Numbered from the stretch's first letter, positions 1 to 6,703 are shown. The stretch: DNA of 12,098 bases from Polyangiaceae bacterium (GCA_025936205.1 JAICTU010000278.1:1-12098), one strand, 5' to 3'. The notes: generated from the sequence alone by a model not told the origin. Program-made: numbers and translations.

Positions 1-1366
1 CGACGGCCCGCCCCGCGCGCCGCGCCGGCGCAGGCAGCAGATCGGCGGGCGGTGGACCCGCGGGCGGCGCATTGAGCCAGGGCGGGATGTCCGCCACGGT
101 CTTGGTCTTGCGCCAGTGCACGCGCGCTTCGATCTCGGCGCGCGCGGGCTTGGTCGAGCCCGACAGCAGCCCCTTCAGCTCCTCCAGCGTCGTATCGACG
201 GCGTGCTCGGGGTCGGCAAGCAGACCACGCGCCACCAGCCGGCGCCCGGCTTCCAGCACTCCGCGGCGCGCGAGCCCGGTGCCCCAGCCGTCGGAGTACA
301 CGCCGCGCTCATCGCGCAAGCGATTGACGGCGCGCGCTTCGCCCAGCAGCGAATCAAACTCGGCCTGGTGCGGCGGCGGGACCTTCGCCCGCAGCTCGCG
401 CTCCTTCTCGGCGCGCTCGGCCAGCGCGCGCTCCTCGCTCTGGCCGTCGACGGAGGCGCGGATCGCGCGCACCAGCAGCTCCGGCATCTCTCCGCAGGCC
501 CTGTCGCACAGGTCGTACCCCACCGAGCGAAAGCGCACGATGTCGAGATACGCGCGCGCCAGCGCCCCGAGCGGATCGGGCAGTGCGCTCAGCTCGGCGA
601 TCACGCGAGCGGGCTCGCTGCCGCCGAGCGCGCGCTGCGCGGCAGGGCTCTGGCGGATGCCCTCGGCGAGCGCCGTGAGCTCCTTCGCCGCCACGCCCTT
701 GGAGATCGGCGAAGTACCCGCGAGCAGCCCCAGCGCTTGGCCCGCGCTCGCGCCCGTCCACTGCAGCACGTGCGCGAGATAGTCACCGGTGGCGATGGTG
801 CAGGTGATGGTATAGCGGTGGTGCAGGCACACCATCGACTCGCAATGCGTGTACAGGCGATCCAGGTGCTGGACCAGCGCTGCGTCGGAGAGCGTGGCGG
901 GGTCGATCGCCTGCAGCTTCAGGTGCTCGCTCACGGCGCGCGGGCGATCGACCTCGTCCCAGGTCTTCAGATCCTCCCGCCACAGCTTGTTTTCGAAGGC
1001 CCTGCGGCAGGTCTCGATGCGCGCGCGCACCTTCGGGTGCAGGCGCGTGAGCAGCCACAGCACCGGCTTCGGCGGCGGCCCGGCGGCACCCTCGGGCGCA
1101 CCGAAGGCGACCGGTTGCTGATAGAAGAAGCCATTCACCAGCGCGCCCTTGAAGTGGCTCAAGAGCAGGCCATAGCGGGCGCTGCCCTCGGCGAAGCCGA
1201 CGGGGAACCCGCGCAGAAATGCATTTGCTGCAAAGCGCGTGATCGGCCTCGGAAAGTGCGTGGTCTCCGCCTCCCAGGGACCAGGCCCGGGCGGGGCGAA
1301 GGCAGGCGCTTCGGAGCTGACGGCAGGGCTCGGGGGTGGGGCACCGGCAGACGGCGAGGACTTCAT
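1..1366 (-). CDS. PEP-synthase / PEP-utilising enzyme-like protein, N-terminal part (continues past left edge)
   Basis: The frame is open from the ATG at 1366 to base 1, giving 455 complete residues and no stop. After a Pro/Ala-rich leader (about residues 4-30) comes WEAETTHFPRPITRF (31-45). Near the end of the visible part is a block containing EARAVNRLRDERGVYSDGWG, followed by a Gly/Leu/Arg-rich stretch ending in LADPEHAVDTTLEELKGLL. From memory, both blocks are typical of the central region of PEP-synthase/rifampicin-phosphotransferase-like proteins, just before the phospho-histidine mobile domain. That domain would lie beyond the edge. The N-terminal ATP-grasp (PPDK_N) domain is absent and is not encoded upstream, so this is not a complete PEP synthase. 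It may act with a separate partner or have another role. The gene follows the MBL gene on the same strand after 186 bases, so it probably has its own promoter. No clear Shine-Dalgarno precedes the ATG; in-frame GTG codons upstream are weaker alternatives. The family call is fairly sure; the reaction is unknown. Confidence 0.7.
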   Translation of the reverse strand, partial: MKSSPSAGAPPPSPAVSSEAPAFAPPGPGPWEAETTHFPRPITRFAANAFLRGFPVGFAEGSARYGLLLSHFKGALVNGFFYQQPVAFGAPEGAAGPPPKPVLWLLTRLHPKVRARIETCRRAFENKLWREDLKTWDEVDRPRAVSEHLKLQAIDPATLSDAALVQHLDRLYTHCESMVCLHHRYTITCTIATGDYLAHVLQWTGASAGQALGLLAGTSPISKGVAAKELTALAEGIRQSPAAQRALGGSEPARVIAELSALPDPLGALARAYLDIVRFRSVGYDLCDRACGEMPELLVRAIRASVDGQSEERALAERAEKERELRAKVPPPHQAEFDSLLGEARAVNRLRDERGVYSDGWGTGLARRGVLEAGRRLVARGLLADPEHAVDTTLEELKGLLSGSTKPARAEIEARVHWRKTKTVADIPPWLNAPPAGPPPADLLPAPARRAGRAV

Positions 1367-1436
1367 GTGGTCGTGGGAATACGGCCGAGCCTGCCGCCGG
1401 GATCGCACAAAAATCACACTGCGCTGGCGAATGTGT

Positions 1437-1455
1437 TTGTTCCGGGGTGGAACAA
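1437..1455. promoter_or_regulatory. Perfect 7-bp inverted repeat, candidate operator
   Basis: TTGTTCC-GGGGT-GGAACAA is a perfect palindrome with a 5-base spacer. It lies 71-89 bases upstream of the ATG of the PEP-synthase-like gene, in the only gap between that gene and the MBL gene. The size and symmetry suit a dimeric repressor site. Read on the minus strand, the GGAAC half could instead be an ECF-type -35 box. Both roles are inference. Confidence 0.4.
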
Positions 1456-1479
1456 TCGCGTCGCGGGCTCCGGGGGAAC

Positions 1480-1518
1480 AGCGGGCTTGGCGACGCATTG
1501 CGCGGCGCAGAGCCCGCT
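1480..1518 (-). terminator. Stem-loop after the MBL gene, possible terminator
   Basis: AGCGGGCT (1480-1487) pairs perfectly with AGCCCGCT (1511-1518) around a 23-base loop that is itself GC-rich. It begins about 35 bases beyond the MBL stop codon. No T-tract follows, so intrinsic termination is uncertain. It could simply be an mRNA 3'-end structure. Confidence 0.3.
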
Positions 1519-1552
1519 CTCCCAAAGACCAAAACTCCGGATGCAGCCGGTC

Positions 1553-2287
1553 TCAGTGCCCGAGTGCGCTCGCGAGATCGAGCAGGGCTTTGCGACCGTC
1601 CCCCTCGAAGGCGCTGCCGTGCATGCAGGCGAGCACGCGGGGCTCGAAGGCGGCGAGGCGCTCCAGCTGCCGGCGCGTGTTCGGGCTGTGCGCGTAGTAG
1701 TCCATCGCCGCCCGCATGCCCTCGCTGGGGCCGAGGATGTCGCCCGCGGTGAGCGGCGGGTTGTCGGCGCCCGCCTGCGTGAACAGATCGCCGCACAGCA
1801 GCGTGTGCGTGCTGCTCTCGCCGAGGTAGCCGCACTCCCAGCCGTGCGGCAGGTGCGGCGTGTCGAACCAGACCACGCGCGGTCCGCCGAGATCGAGCGA
1901 CTCGCCGTCGCGCAGCGCGACCACCGGGCGATCGGTGGCGTCACGCGTGAAGATCATCGCCGCCACCTGGCTGCACACGGGGCGCGCCTGGGGTGCGAGC
2001 GCCAGCCACTCCGCGAGCGAGCCACACTCGTCGCCCTCGACATGCGAGAAGGCGACGAAGCCCAGCGACTCCGGGGGCAGCACCGCCTTTACCGCCTCGC
2101 GCACCAGCGGGAACAGGCGGCGCGGTCCGGTGTGGAACAGCAGCGGCTGGTCGGCGGCGATCAGGTACTGGTTGAAAGAAAAGCCCGGCGGTAGCTCGGG
2201 GCTGGGCGGGATGGGGGTGCTGATGCGGTAGATGCGCGCGGCGACTTCATCGATGCGGGTGCCAGTCTCTCGATTGGTGACGGTCAT
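1553..2287 (-). CDS. Metallo-beta-lactamase-fold protein, flavodiiron/ODP-type di-iron domain
   Basis: The 244-residue protein is a stand-alone MBL domain. Its metal ligands match the oxygen-binding di-iron pattern of flavodiiron proteins: H82-x-E84-x-D86 (in SHVEGDECGSL), H148 (in HLPHGWE), D167 (in LLCGDLF) and H223 (in CMHGS). The gaps of 61, 18 and 55 residues are close to those I recall for the family (62, 18 and 60). The HxExD form, rather than HxHxDH, argues for di-iron and against a hydrolytic zinc enzyme. Members of this group reduce O2 or NO or sense oxygen. No flavodoxin or rubredoxin domain follows, so an electron partner would have to be separate. No signal peptide is visible, so it should be cytoplasmic. 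The ATG at 2287 has GGAGG at 2293-2297, 5-6 bases upstream. It lies 57 bases beyond the anti-sigma stop and carries its own copy of the element seen before the sigma gene, which suggests control by that sigma factor. The fold is sure; the substrate is not. Confidence 0.82.
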   Translation of the reverse strand: MTVTNRETGTRIDEVAARIYRISTPIPPSPELPPGFSFNQYLIAADQPLLFHTGPRRLFPLVREAVKAVLPPESLGFVAFSHVEGDECGSLAEWLALAPQARPVCSQVAAMIFTRDATDRPVVALRDGESLDLGGPRVVWFDTPHLPHGWECGYLGESSTHTLLCGDLFTQAGADNPPLTAGDILGPSEGMRAAMDYYAHSPNTRRQLERLAAFEPRVLACMHGSAFEGDGRKALLDLASALGH

Positions 2288-2306
2288 TTCGTCCTCCGTT
2301 CGAGAG

Positions 2307-2335
2307 GGGAGTGGGGGCCGAGCCTGCGGCGTTAC
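2307..2335 (-). promoter_or_regulatory. Candidate ECF-sigma promoter of the MBL gene
   Basis: On the minus strand GTAAC (2335-2331) is followed after exactly 16 bases by CCACTCCC (2314-2307). The same two words with the same gap occur upstream of the ECF sigma gene. The element ends 10 bases before the GGAGG ribosome site, so a start near 2301-2305 would leave a short leader of about 15 bases. The AAC core fits the usual ECF -35 box. The downstream word is not a familiar -10 box, so the assignment rests on the duplication. Confidence 0.5.
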
Positions 2336-2344
2336 GAAAAATCG

Positions 2345-2911
2345 TCAGCCCCTCTCCGAGAAGTCGGCTTCAAAGCGATGATCGAGGATGTAGTCTGCCA
2401 GGGCATGCCGGCCGCTCGGGCTCGTGCCGGTCAGGCGCACGTGCATTTCCTGGTCGAGCCCCAGGGCGCGATAGTGCAACTGGCAGGCCAACACGACCTC
2501 GCCGCGCTGCACGTCAAAGGGCACGTCGCTGAGCGCGAACATCAGCGCGCCCTCACGGCTGCGCGCCTCGAAGTCGACGCGCGTCACTTGCTCCAGCGGC
2601 GCCTGCATCACCCAGAGACCGAGTGGCGCGGTCGCGCTCATGTGCAGCGTGGCGCGCGCCCCGGCTGCCACGTGCACCGCGCGCACGGGTTGCGAGCCCT
2701 CCAGCGTACGGCGCCGATCGGCCGTCAGGATCGGCGGCAAGCTGGCGTGCAGCTGCTCGATCAGATCTTGCATGCGCCGCGCGCGCTCGCAGCAGCTGTC
2801 GCACGTGAAGTAGTGCTCCTCGAAGCGCTCCGCGCCGGCGGCCTCCAGCTCGCCCAGGCACCAGGCGGCGATCGTTTCCAGCGTGGGCGCGGCCTGCTCG
2901 CTGCAGCTCAC
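2345..2911 (-). CDS. Soluble zinc-finger anti-sigma factor
   Basis: The start chosen is the GTG at 2911, which overlaps the sigma stop codon as GTGA and follows AGGAGG at 2916-2921. This gives 188 residues and implies translational coupling. The N-terminal domain carries H33-x3-C37-x2-C40 (HYFTCDSCC) inside a helical segment, the signature of the zinc-binding anti-sigma (ZAS) fold that clamps the sigma factor. Residues about 65-188 form a probable beta-rich domain (around VHVAAGARATLHMSATAPLG) that I do not recognise. There is no hydrophobic stretch long enough for a membrane helix, so this is a cytoplasmic regulator, unlike most RseA/RsiW-type anti-sigmas. The C-terminal domain lacks an evident cupin histidine set, so it does not look like ChrR. 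It may sense a small molecule or a redox state (inference). Partner assignment is by overlap with the sigma gene. Confidence 0.78.
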   Translation of the reverse strand: MSCSEQAAPTLETIAAWCLGELEAAGAERFEEHYFTCDSCCERARRMQDLIEQLHASLPPILTADRRRTLEGSQPVRAVHVAAGARATLHMSATAPLGLWVMQAPLEQVTRVDFEARSREGALMFALSDVPFDVQRGEVVLACQLHYRALGLDQEMHVRLTGTSPSGRHALADYILDHRFEADFSERG

Positions 2912-3483
2912 GACGCCTCCTGGGCTTGCATGCAGCTCTGCAGCTTGGCGAGCGCCCGGTGCCGGATCACGCGCACGTTGCCGGCGCTGGCGCCGACGCG
3001 CTCGCCGATCTCTTCTGCCGACTGGTCTTCCCAGAAGCTCATGCGCACCACACTGGCCTCGCGCTCCGGCAGACCACCCATGCAACGGAACAGGCGCACG
3101 ACCTCGCTCTGCTCGAGCCAGCGCTGCTCGGGGGCGTCCGCGTTCCCTTCGGGTACTTGTGCGCTGAGCTCCTCCCCCAGCGCCACGGCGGTCTGACGCC
3201 GCTCGGCGCGCCGGGCGTCCCAGCTCACGTTCCGGCAGGTGCCGAGCACGAACGAGGCCAGCGCTTCGGGCTCGCGCAGACGGCCGGCGCGGATCGCCAC
3301 CAGCACGCGCAAGATCACTTGCTGCACCAGATCCTGCGCTGCCGATAGGCCGAGGTGACGCCGCCCGTAGAGCTCGATGCGCGCGGCGAAGCGCTGGTAC
3401 AGCAGGGCTTCCGCCTGGGGCGCCCCGTTGCCCGCGGTCGAGATGTGCCGCACGAGCTCCGCGTCCGAGCAGTGTGGATCCAT
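2908..3483 (-). CDS. ECF-type RNA polymerase sigma factor
   Basis: The protein is about 191 residues from the ATG at 3483. It shows sigma region 2, from DAELVRHIS through the helix around AAQDLVQQVILRVLVAIRAG to FVLGTCRNVSWDARR. It also shows region 4, a helix-turn-helix from LPEREASVVRMSFWEDQS to GNVRVIRHRALAKL. There is no region 1.1 or 3, as expected for the ECF group. An upstream in-frame GTG at 3516 would add 11 residues. However, the putative promoter ends at 3522, so that GTG would sit almost at the transcription start and the ATG is preferred. Neither start has a good Shine-Dalgarno. The gene overlaps the anti-sigma gene by four bases. With the shared promoter-like element before itself and the MBL gene, it is probably autoregulated and drives at least that neighbour. 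It lies divergent to the GMC oxidoreductase. Confidence 0.88.
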   Translation of the reverse strand: MDPHCSDAELVRHISTAGNGAPQAEALLYQRFAARIELYGRRHLGLSAAQDLVQQVILRVLVAIRAGRLREPEALASFVLGTCRNVSWDARRAERRQTAVALGEELSAQVPEGNADAPEQRWLEQSEVVRLFRCMGGLPEREASVVRMSFWEDQSAEEIGERVGASAGNVRVIRHRALAKLQSCMQAQEAS

Positions 3484-3521
3484 CCACACGAGGGGTAGCA
3501 CGAGCGTGAGCGCCACGAGCA

Positions 3522-3550
3522 GGGAGTGGGAGCAAAGGGCGAAGCGTTAC
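3522..3550 (-). promoter_or_regulatory. Candidate autoregulated promoter of the sigma/anti-sigma operon
   Basis: On the minus strand GTAAC (3550-3546), within TGTAACGC, is followed after exactly 16 bases by CCACTCCC (3529-3522) and then TGCTCG. The MBL gene has the same words at the same spacing, followed by CTCTCG. Autoregulation is the rule for ECF sigma operons, so a duplicated element upstream of the sigma gene and a neighbour is the expected sign of the sigma factor's own promoter. A start near 3515-3520 leaves about 33 bases before the ATG at 3483. Confidence 0.5.
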
Positions 3551-3745
3551 AGGGCCTGTGGATGCACCGCTCGACCATTTGGCCGGCGCTGCGATCGCCA
3601 GCACGAACCGGGGCTGATCGTGCCCACATCGGCCTGAAGCAGTCCGCGCGAACGGCCGTCGATCTCCTCGATTCTCGGGCACCCCCCTTGGGTGTCTGGC
3701 CGTCTCATATGCGCAGTAGTACCGAGCAAACATGAGGAGGCTATC
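3551..3745. other. Divergent intergenic region between sigma operon and GMC gene
   Basis: This non-coding gap must hold the plus-strand promoter of the GMC gene. I see no copy of the GTAAC-N16-CCACTCCC element facing the GMC gene. A weak hairpin or operator-like repeat, CACCC-N5-GGGTG, lies at 3680-3694, about 50 bases before the GTG start. No other clear promoter box stands out. Confidence 0.35.
3735..3740 (+). promoter_or_regulatory. Ribosome binding site that sets the GMC start
   Basis: AGGAGG is a full anti-16S match five bases before the GTG at 3746. The upstream in-frame ATG at 3692 has no such site, so the GTG is taken as the start. Confidence 0.65.
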
Positions 3746-5878
3746 GTGGGGCCGGTGACGCTGCGGCTGCTCGAGGCGGTGCTCGTGCGGCTGATGCCGT
3801 GGGAGTCTCCGCCAGGATCCAAGGGCCGTGCCGAGACGGCTGCCGAGCTCGCGCGATCGCTCAGCGCGGCGGCTGCCCAGCTGGGCTCCCACATCGAGAC
3901 CGAGCTCGAAGCCGGCTTGCTCGCTCTGGACTCGGAATCCAACATGCGTTCGCGCAAGGGCTTCCTGGAGCTGAACGCGGAGGCGCAAGACACGCTGCTC
4001 GGCGAGATCGAGCAGGGGGCGACGCAGGCGACCTGGCTGCAGGGGCCCCACCGCTGGTTCGACAAATTGCTGAACAAGGCCGCCGAGGCCCGCTACGCGA
4101 ACCTGCGCGGCGAACACAGCAAGGTGGTCTGGAACGATCTCGGCTACCCGGCGTTTCAGCCCGCGCGCAGCGTGAAGGTCGCGGAGTTCGCCAGCGAAGA
4201 GCCGCGCGGGCACTATGATGTGATCGTCGTCGGTGCCGGAGTCGCCGGCTGCATCGTGGCCGGCGTGCTCGCCGAGGGTGGGCAGCGGGTGCTGCTGCTG
4301 GAGCGGGGCGATGACGCCTATGCGCGCGCGCTGTCGCGCGACCATCTGCGCAATCACCGGCTCTCCTTGTACGGCAACAACACCGGTCCCGAAGGCGAAG
4401 GACAGCCTCGCACCTTGGTCGAGCCCAACGGACGCGTGCGCGTGATGCAGCCGCACCAGACGGGCTACCACAACAACGCCGTCGGCGTGGGGGGTGGCGG
4501 GCTCGTGTTCGGGGCGGCGGCGTGGCGCTTTCGTCCCGAAGACTTCGAGATGCGCAGCGTGTACGGCGCGCCCGCCGGTAGCTCGCTCGAAGACTGGCCG
4601 ATCCGCCACGACGAGCTCGAGCCCTATTACGAGCGCGCGGAGTGGGGAGTCGGCGTCGCGGGCGATTCGTCCGCGTGCCTCGGTGGACCGGAAGGCTATG
4701 CCTATCCGATGCCGGCGCTCGGAGCGCATCCGGGGCGGCGGGTGCTGCGCACGGGCGCGGAGTCGCTGGGCTGGCAGACGCACGGCGTCCCGCTGCTGAT
4801 CAACAGTGTGCCGCACCAGGGACGAGCGGCGTGTGTGCGCTGCAACAGCTGCGTCGGCTTTGCGTGCCCCTCGGATGCGAAGAACGCTGGCCACAACACC
4901 TTTTTGCGCAGAGGCATCGCCACCGGCAACCTGACCTTGTTCAGCGGAGCGTTTGTCTCCGAGTTGATGACCGATGGGCGGGGCCGCGTCACCGGCGTCA
5001 GCTTCTACCGCAGCGGCTCACCGCTCAGTCGTCCCGACAGCGGGCGCGACCTGGGCTCGCGCGCCGAGCGCGTGAAGGCCGATCGCGTCGTGATCTCGTG
5101 CGGCGCGATCGAGTCGGCCCGGCTATTGCTGGCGTCGCGCAGCGTGCGCGAGCCCGGCGGGATCGGTAACGAGTTCGACCAGGTGGGCCGACACTTGCAA
5201 GGGCATGTTTATGTCTCCGCGTGCGGACTCATGCCGGAACCCGTCGAAGACGGCCGCGGTCCGGGCCTATCGATCGCGACGAGTCAGTTTGCGCATCGCA
5301 ATCCCGGCATTGTCGGCGGAGGGCTGCTCGCGGACGACTTCGTGCTGCTGCCGATCATCGCCTGGCGCGACCACCTGCCGCCGACGCTGCGGCGCTGGGG
5401 AGCGGGCAGCGCGCGCTTCCTGCGCGACAACTATCGCCACCTGTTGAAGATCACCGGCCCCATCCAGGAAATTCCGAACCCGGAGAGCCGGGTCGTGCTC
5501 GACCCGCAACAGACCGACCGCTTCGGAAGAAGAGTCGCGCGCCTGTCGGGCAACGTGCATCCCGAGACGCTGCGCGCCGCGGAGTTCTTGCGCTTGCGAG
5601 CCGAGCAATGGCTGTACGCGAGCGGGGCGCGCGAGGTCTGGAGCCGGCCGCTCTCGAACACGCCGTTCCTGAGCGCGGGGCAGCATCAGGCGGGGACGTG
5701 CCGCATGGGCGTGTCTCCGGAGACGTCGGTCACGGATGCGTGGGGCCGCGTGCATGGCCACGACAACCTGTATGTGATCGACGCCTCGACGCACGTGACG
5801 AACGGGGGCGTGAACCCGGTGCTGACGATCATGGCGCTGGCGCTGCGCAATGCGTCGGGAATGTTGCACGGGATTTAG
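3746..5878 (+). CDS. FAD-dependent GMC-family oxidoreductase fused to a gluconate-2-dehydrogenase subunit 3-like domain
   Basis: The protein is 710 residues from the GTG at 3746. Residues about 1-135 resemble gluconate 2-dehydrogenase subunit 3 (FLELNAEAQDTLLGEIEQG, then WFDKLLNKAAEARY and VVWNDLGYPAF). From about 155 a GMC oxidoreductase follows: dinucleotide-binding VIVVGAGVAG (G163-x-G165-x2-G168) and an acidic residue in LLLERGDD. Next comes the GVGGGGLVFGAAAWRF flavin loop, then a cysteine cluster C363-x2-C366-x2-C369-x4-C374 (CVRCNSCVGFAC) typical of one GMC clade. The end carries HQAGTCRMG with H647, and GGVNPVLT with N690, as the likely catalytic His/Asn pair. It should oxidise an alcohol or sugar-like substrate through FAD; the substrate cannot be read. 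In membrane gluconate dehydrogenases, subunit 3 is separate and carries a Tat signal. Here it is fused and has no signal peptide, and no cytochrome c subunit is adjacent. The gene stands alone and divergent to the ECF sigma operon, so regulation by it is possible but unsupported. Confidence 0.85.
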   Translation: MGPVTLRLLEAVLVRLMPWESPPGSKGRAETAAELARSLSAAAAQLGSHIETELEAGLLALDSESNMRSRKGFLELNAEAQDTLLGEIEQGATQATWLQGPHRWFDKLLNKAAEARYANLRGEHSKVVWNDLGYPAFQPARSVKVAEFASEEPRGHYDVIVVGAGVAGCIVAGVLAEGGQRVLLLERGDDAYARALSRDHLRNHRLSLYGNNTGPEGEGQPRTLVEPNGRVRVMQPHQTGYHNNAVGVGGGGLVFGAAAWRFRPEDFEMRSVYGAPAGSSLEDWPIRHDELEPYYERAEWGVGVAGDSSACLGGPEGYAYPMPALGAHPGRRVLRTGAESLGWQTHGVPLLINSVPHQGRAACVRCNSCVGFACPSDAKNAGHNTFLRRGIATGNLTLFSGAFVSELMTDGRGRVTGVSFYRSGSPLSRPDSGRDLGSRAERVKADRVVISCGAIESARLLLASRSVREPGGIGNEFDQVGRHLQGHVYVSACGLMPEPVEDGRGPGLSIATSQFAHRNPGIVGGGLLADDFVLLPIIAWRDHLPPTLRRWGAGSARFLRDNYRHLLKITGPIQEIPNPESRVVLDPQQTDRFGRRVARLSGNVHPETLRAAEFLRLRAEQWLYASGAREVWSRPLSNTPFLSAGQHQAGTCRMGVSPETSVTDAWGRVHGHDNLYVIDASTHVTNGGVNPVLTIMALALRNASGMLHGI

Positions 5879-5973
5879 GCGTCGGGGCCTCGCGCAGCCG
5901 GTGGGGCTTGGTTTGGCCGCTCCATTGCCATGCGCTTGCGCCAGTGCCGGGCGGCGCGCGGCTGCCTCGAGCG

Positions 5974-6113
5974 TCAGCGCTGGGCGTCGATGCGCGCGCC
6001 GTTGAGGTACGCGAGGCCCTCTAGCTCGGACGCGCCGCTTGGCTCTGCGCCTTGCGCTGCAACCACAGTGTCAGCAAGCCCATGGCGACCAAGAACACGC
6101 TGGAGATGATCAC
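5974..6113 (-). pseudogene. Small single-helix membrane protein, frameshifted
   Basis: A GTG at 6113 overlaps the methyltransferase stop codon as GTGA and opens a frame reading IISSVFLVAMGLLTLWLQ, then RKAQSQAARPS, then TAG (6021-6023). This is a hydrophobic helix followed by a basic tail, with about 90% G/C in third positions. Just past the TAG the GC-rich-third-position pattern moves to another frame, reading ELEGLAYLNGARIDAQR and a stop at 5974-5976. A one-base change near 6025-6037 would join the two into a protein of about 47 residues. I do not recognise the family. The alternative is that the 30-residue product is the real small protein and the tail is chance. Confidence 0.35.
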
Positions 6114-6656
6114 GCATCCAAACGAGCCAGCCAAAGAACAAACCCCAACGTCCCTCGTCCGTGCGTCAAATACATCTCCCGCCACTCACGACGCCGGCGC
6201 TCGAAATTGCCGGCGCTCGGATCGTCTGGATGCGCCCTCAGATAGGCGACCATGTTGCCATCATATTCGTCCTCGTATCGATCCCAATCCGCATCGCTCG
6301 CCAGCAGTGTCCGCTCCACGACGAGTCCGCTCTGCGCGAGGGCCACGAGGTGGTCTCCGATCTACACCCGTGATCCGCGCATCGAAGCCGTTCACGAGTT
6401 CGTGCGAGACCTCGCCGGCACCGCACCCGTAGTCGAGCACCTCGCACTGTCTCGCGATGGGCATTGCCCGAAGGATTTCCAACAGCTCGTCGATCGGCAG
6501 CGGGTTCCAGAACCGCATTCGCCCATGCGAAATGAGCGAGAAGCGTCGACAGTCGGCCTCGTCCGGCGGCACTTTTGGATCAACCGTTGGGGAGGCCACT
6601 CGTGCACCCGAAGTCACCGCGACCACTTCGCACTCTACCCCGCAACCATGCTTCAT
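6110..6656 (-). pseudogene. Class I SAM-dependent methyltransferase with internal deletion
   Basis: The N-terminal part (ATG 6656 to about 6360) reads RRFSLISHGRMRFWNPLP and then the SAM-binding motif I region VLDYGCGAGEVSHELV, ending in ITGVD. Just after GVD the protein-like signal moves to another frame, reading GDHLVALAQSGLVVERTL, then WDRYEDEYDGNMVAYL and a C-terminus REMYLTHGRGTLGFVLWLARL (stop 6110-6112). In intact relatives I recall, roughly 100 residues with the rest of the Rossmann fold lie between these blocks. They are missing here, together with a frame change at about 6356-6361. The product cannot be a working methyltransferase. The gene was divergent to the acetyltransferase, with starts 47 bases apart. 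The identity of both ends is fairly sure; the size of the deletion is an estimate. Confidence 0.68.
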
Positions 6657-6703
6657 CCTCGACTCGCGACTCAGGCGCCGGTACCTTCGGACGCGAGGTT
6701 ATC

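Noticed and set aside
783..1835. Minus-strand open frame of 350 codons
   Set aside because: It overlaps the PEP-synthase-like and MBL genes in another frame, is rich in Arg, Ala and Pro, and shows no family motif.
116..2194. Plus-strand open frame of 692 codons
   Set aside because: It is an Arg/Ala-rich mirror of two minus-strand genes with recognisable families, crosses their intergenic gap, and has no motif of its own.
3605..3635. GAAC followed by CCCACATC on the plus strand as a sigma promoter for the GMC gene
   Set aside because: The spacing is one base short, the downstream box differs in several bases and it lies about 110 bases from the start, so the match is too weak to claim co-regulation.
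2345..4894. Minus-strand open frame of 849 codons
   Set aside because: Only its last 188 codons are real (the anti-sigma). The rest runs through the sigma gene out of frame and antisense to the GMC gene.
5879..5973. Terminator after the GMC gene
   Set aside because: Only short imperfect GC-rich pairings are seen, with no T run. I see no supported feature in these 95 bases.
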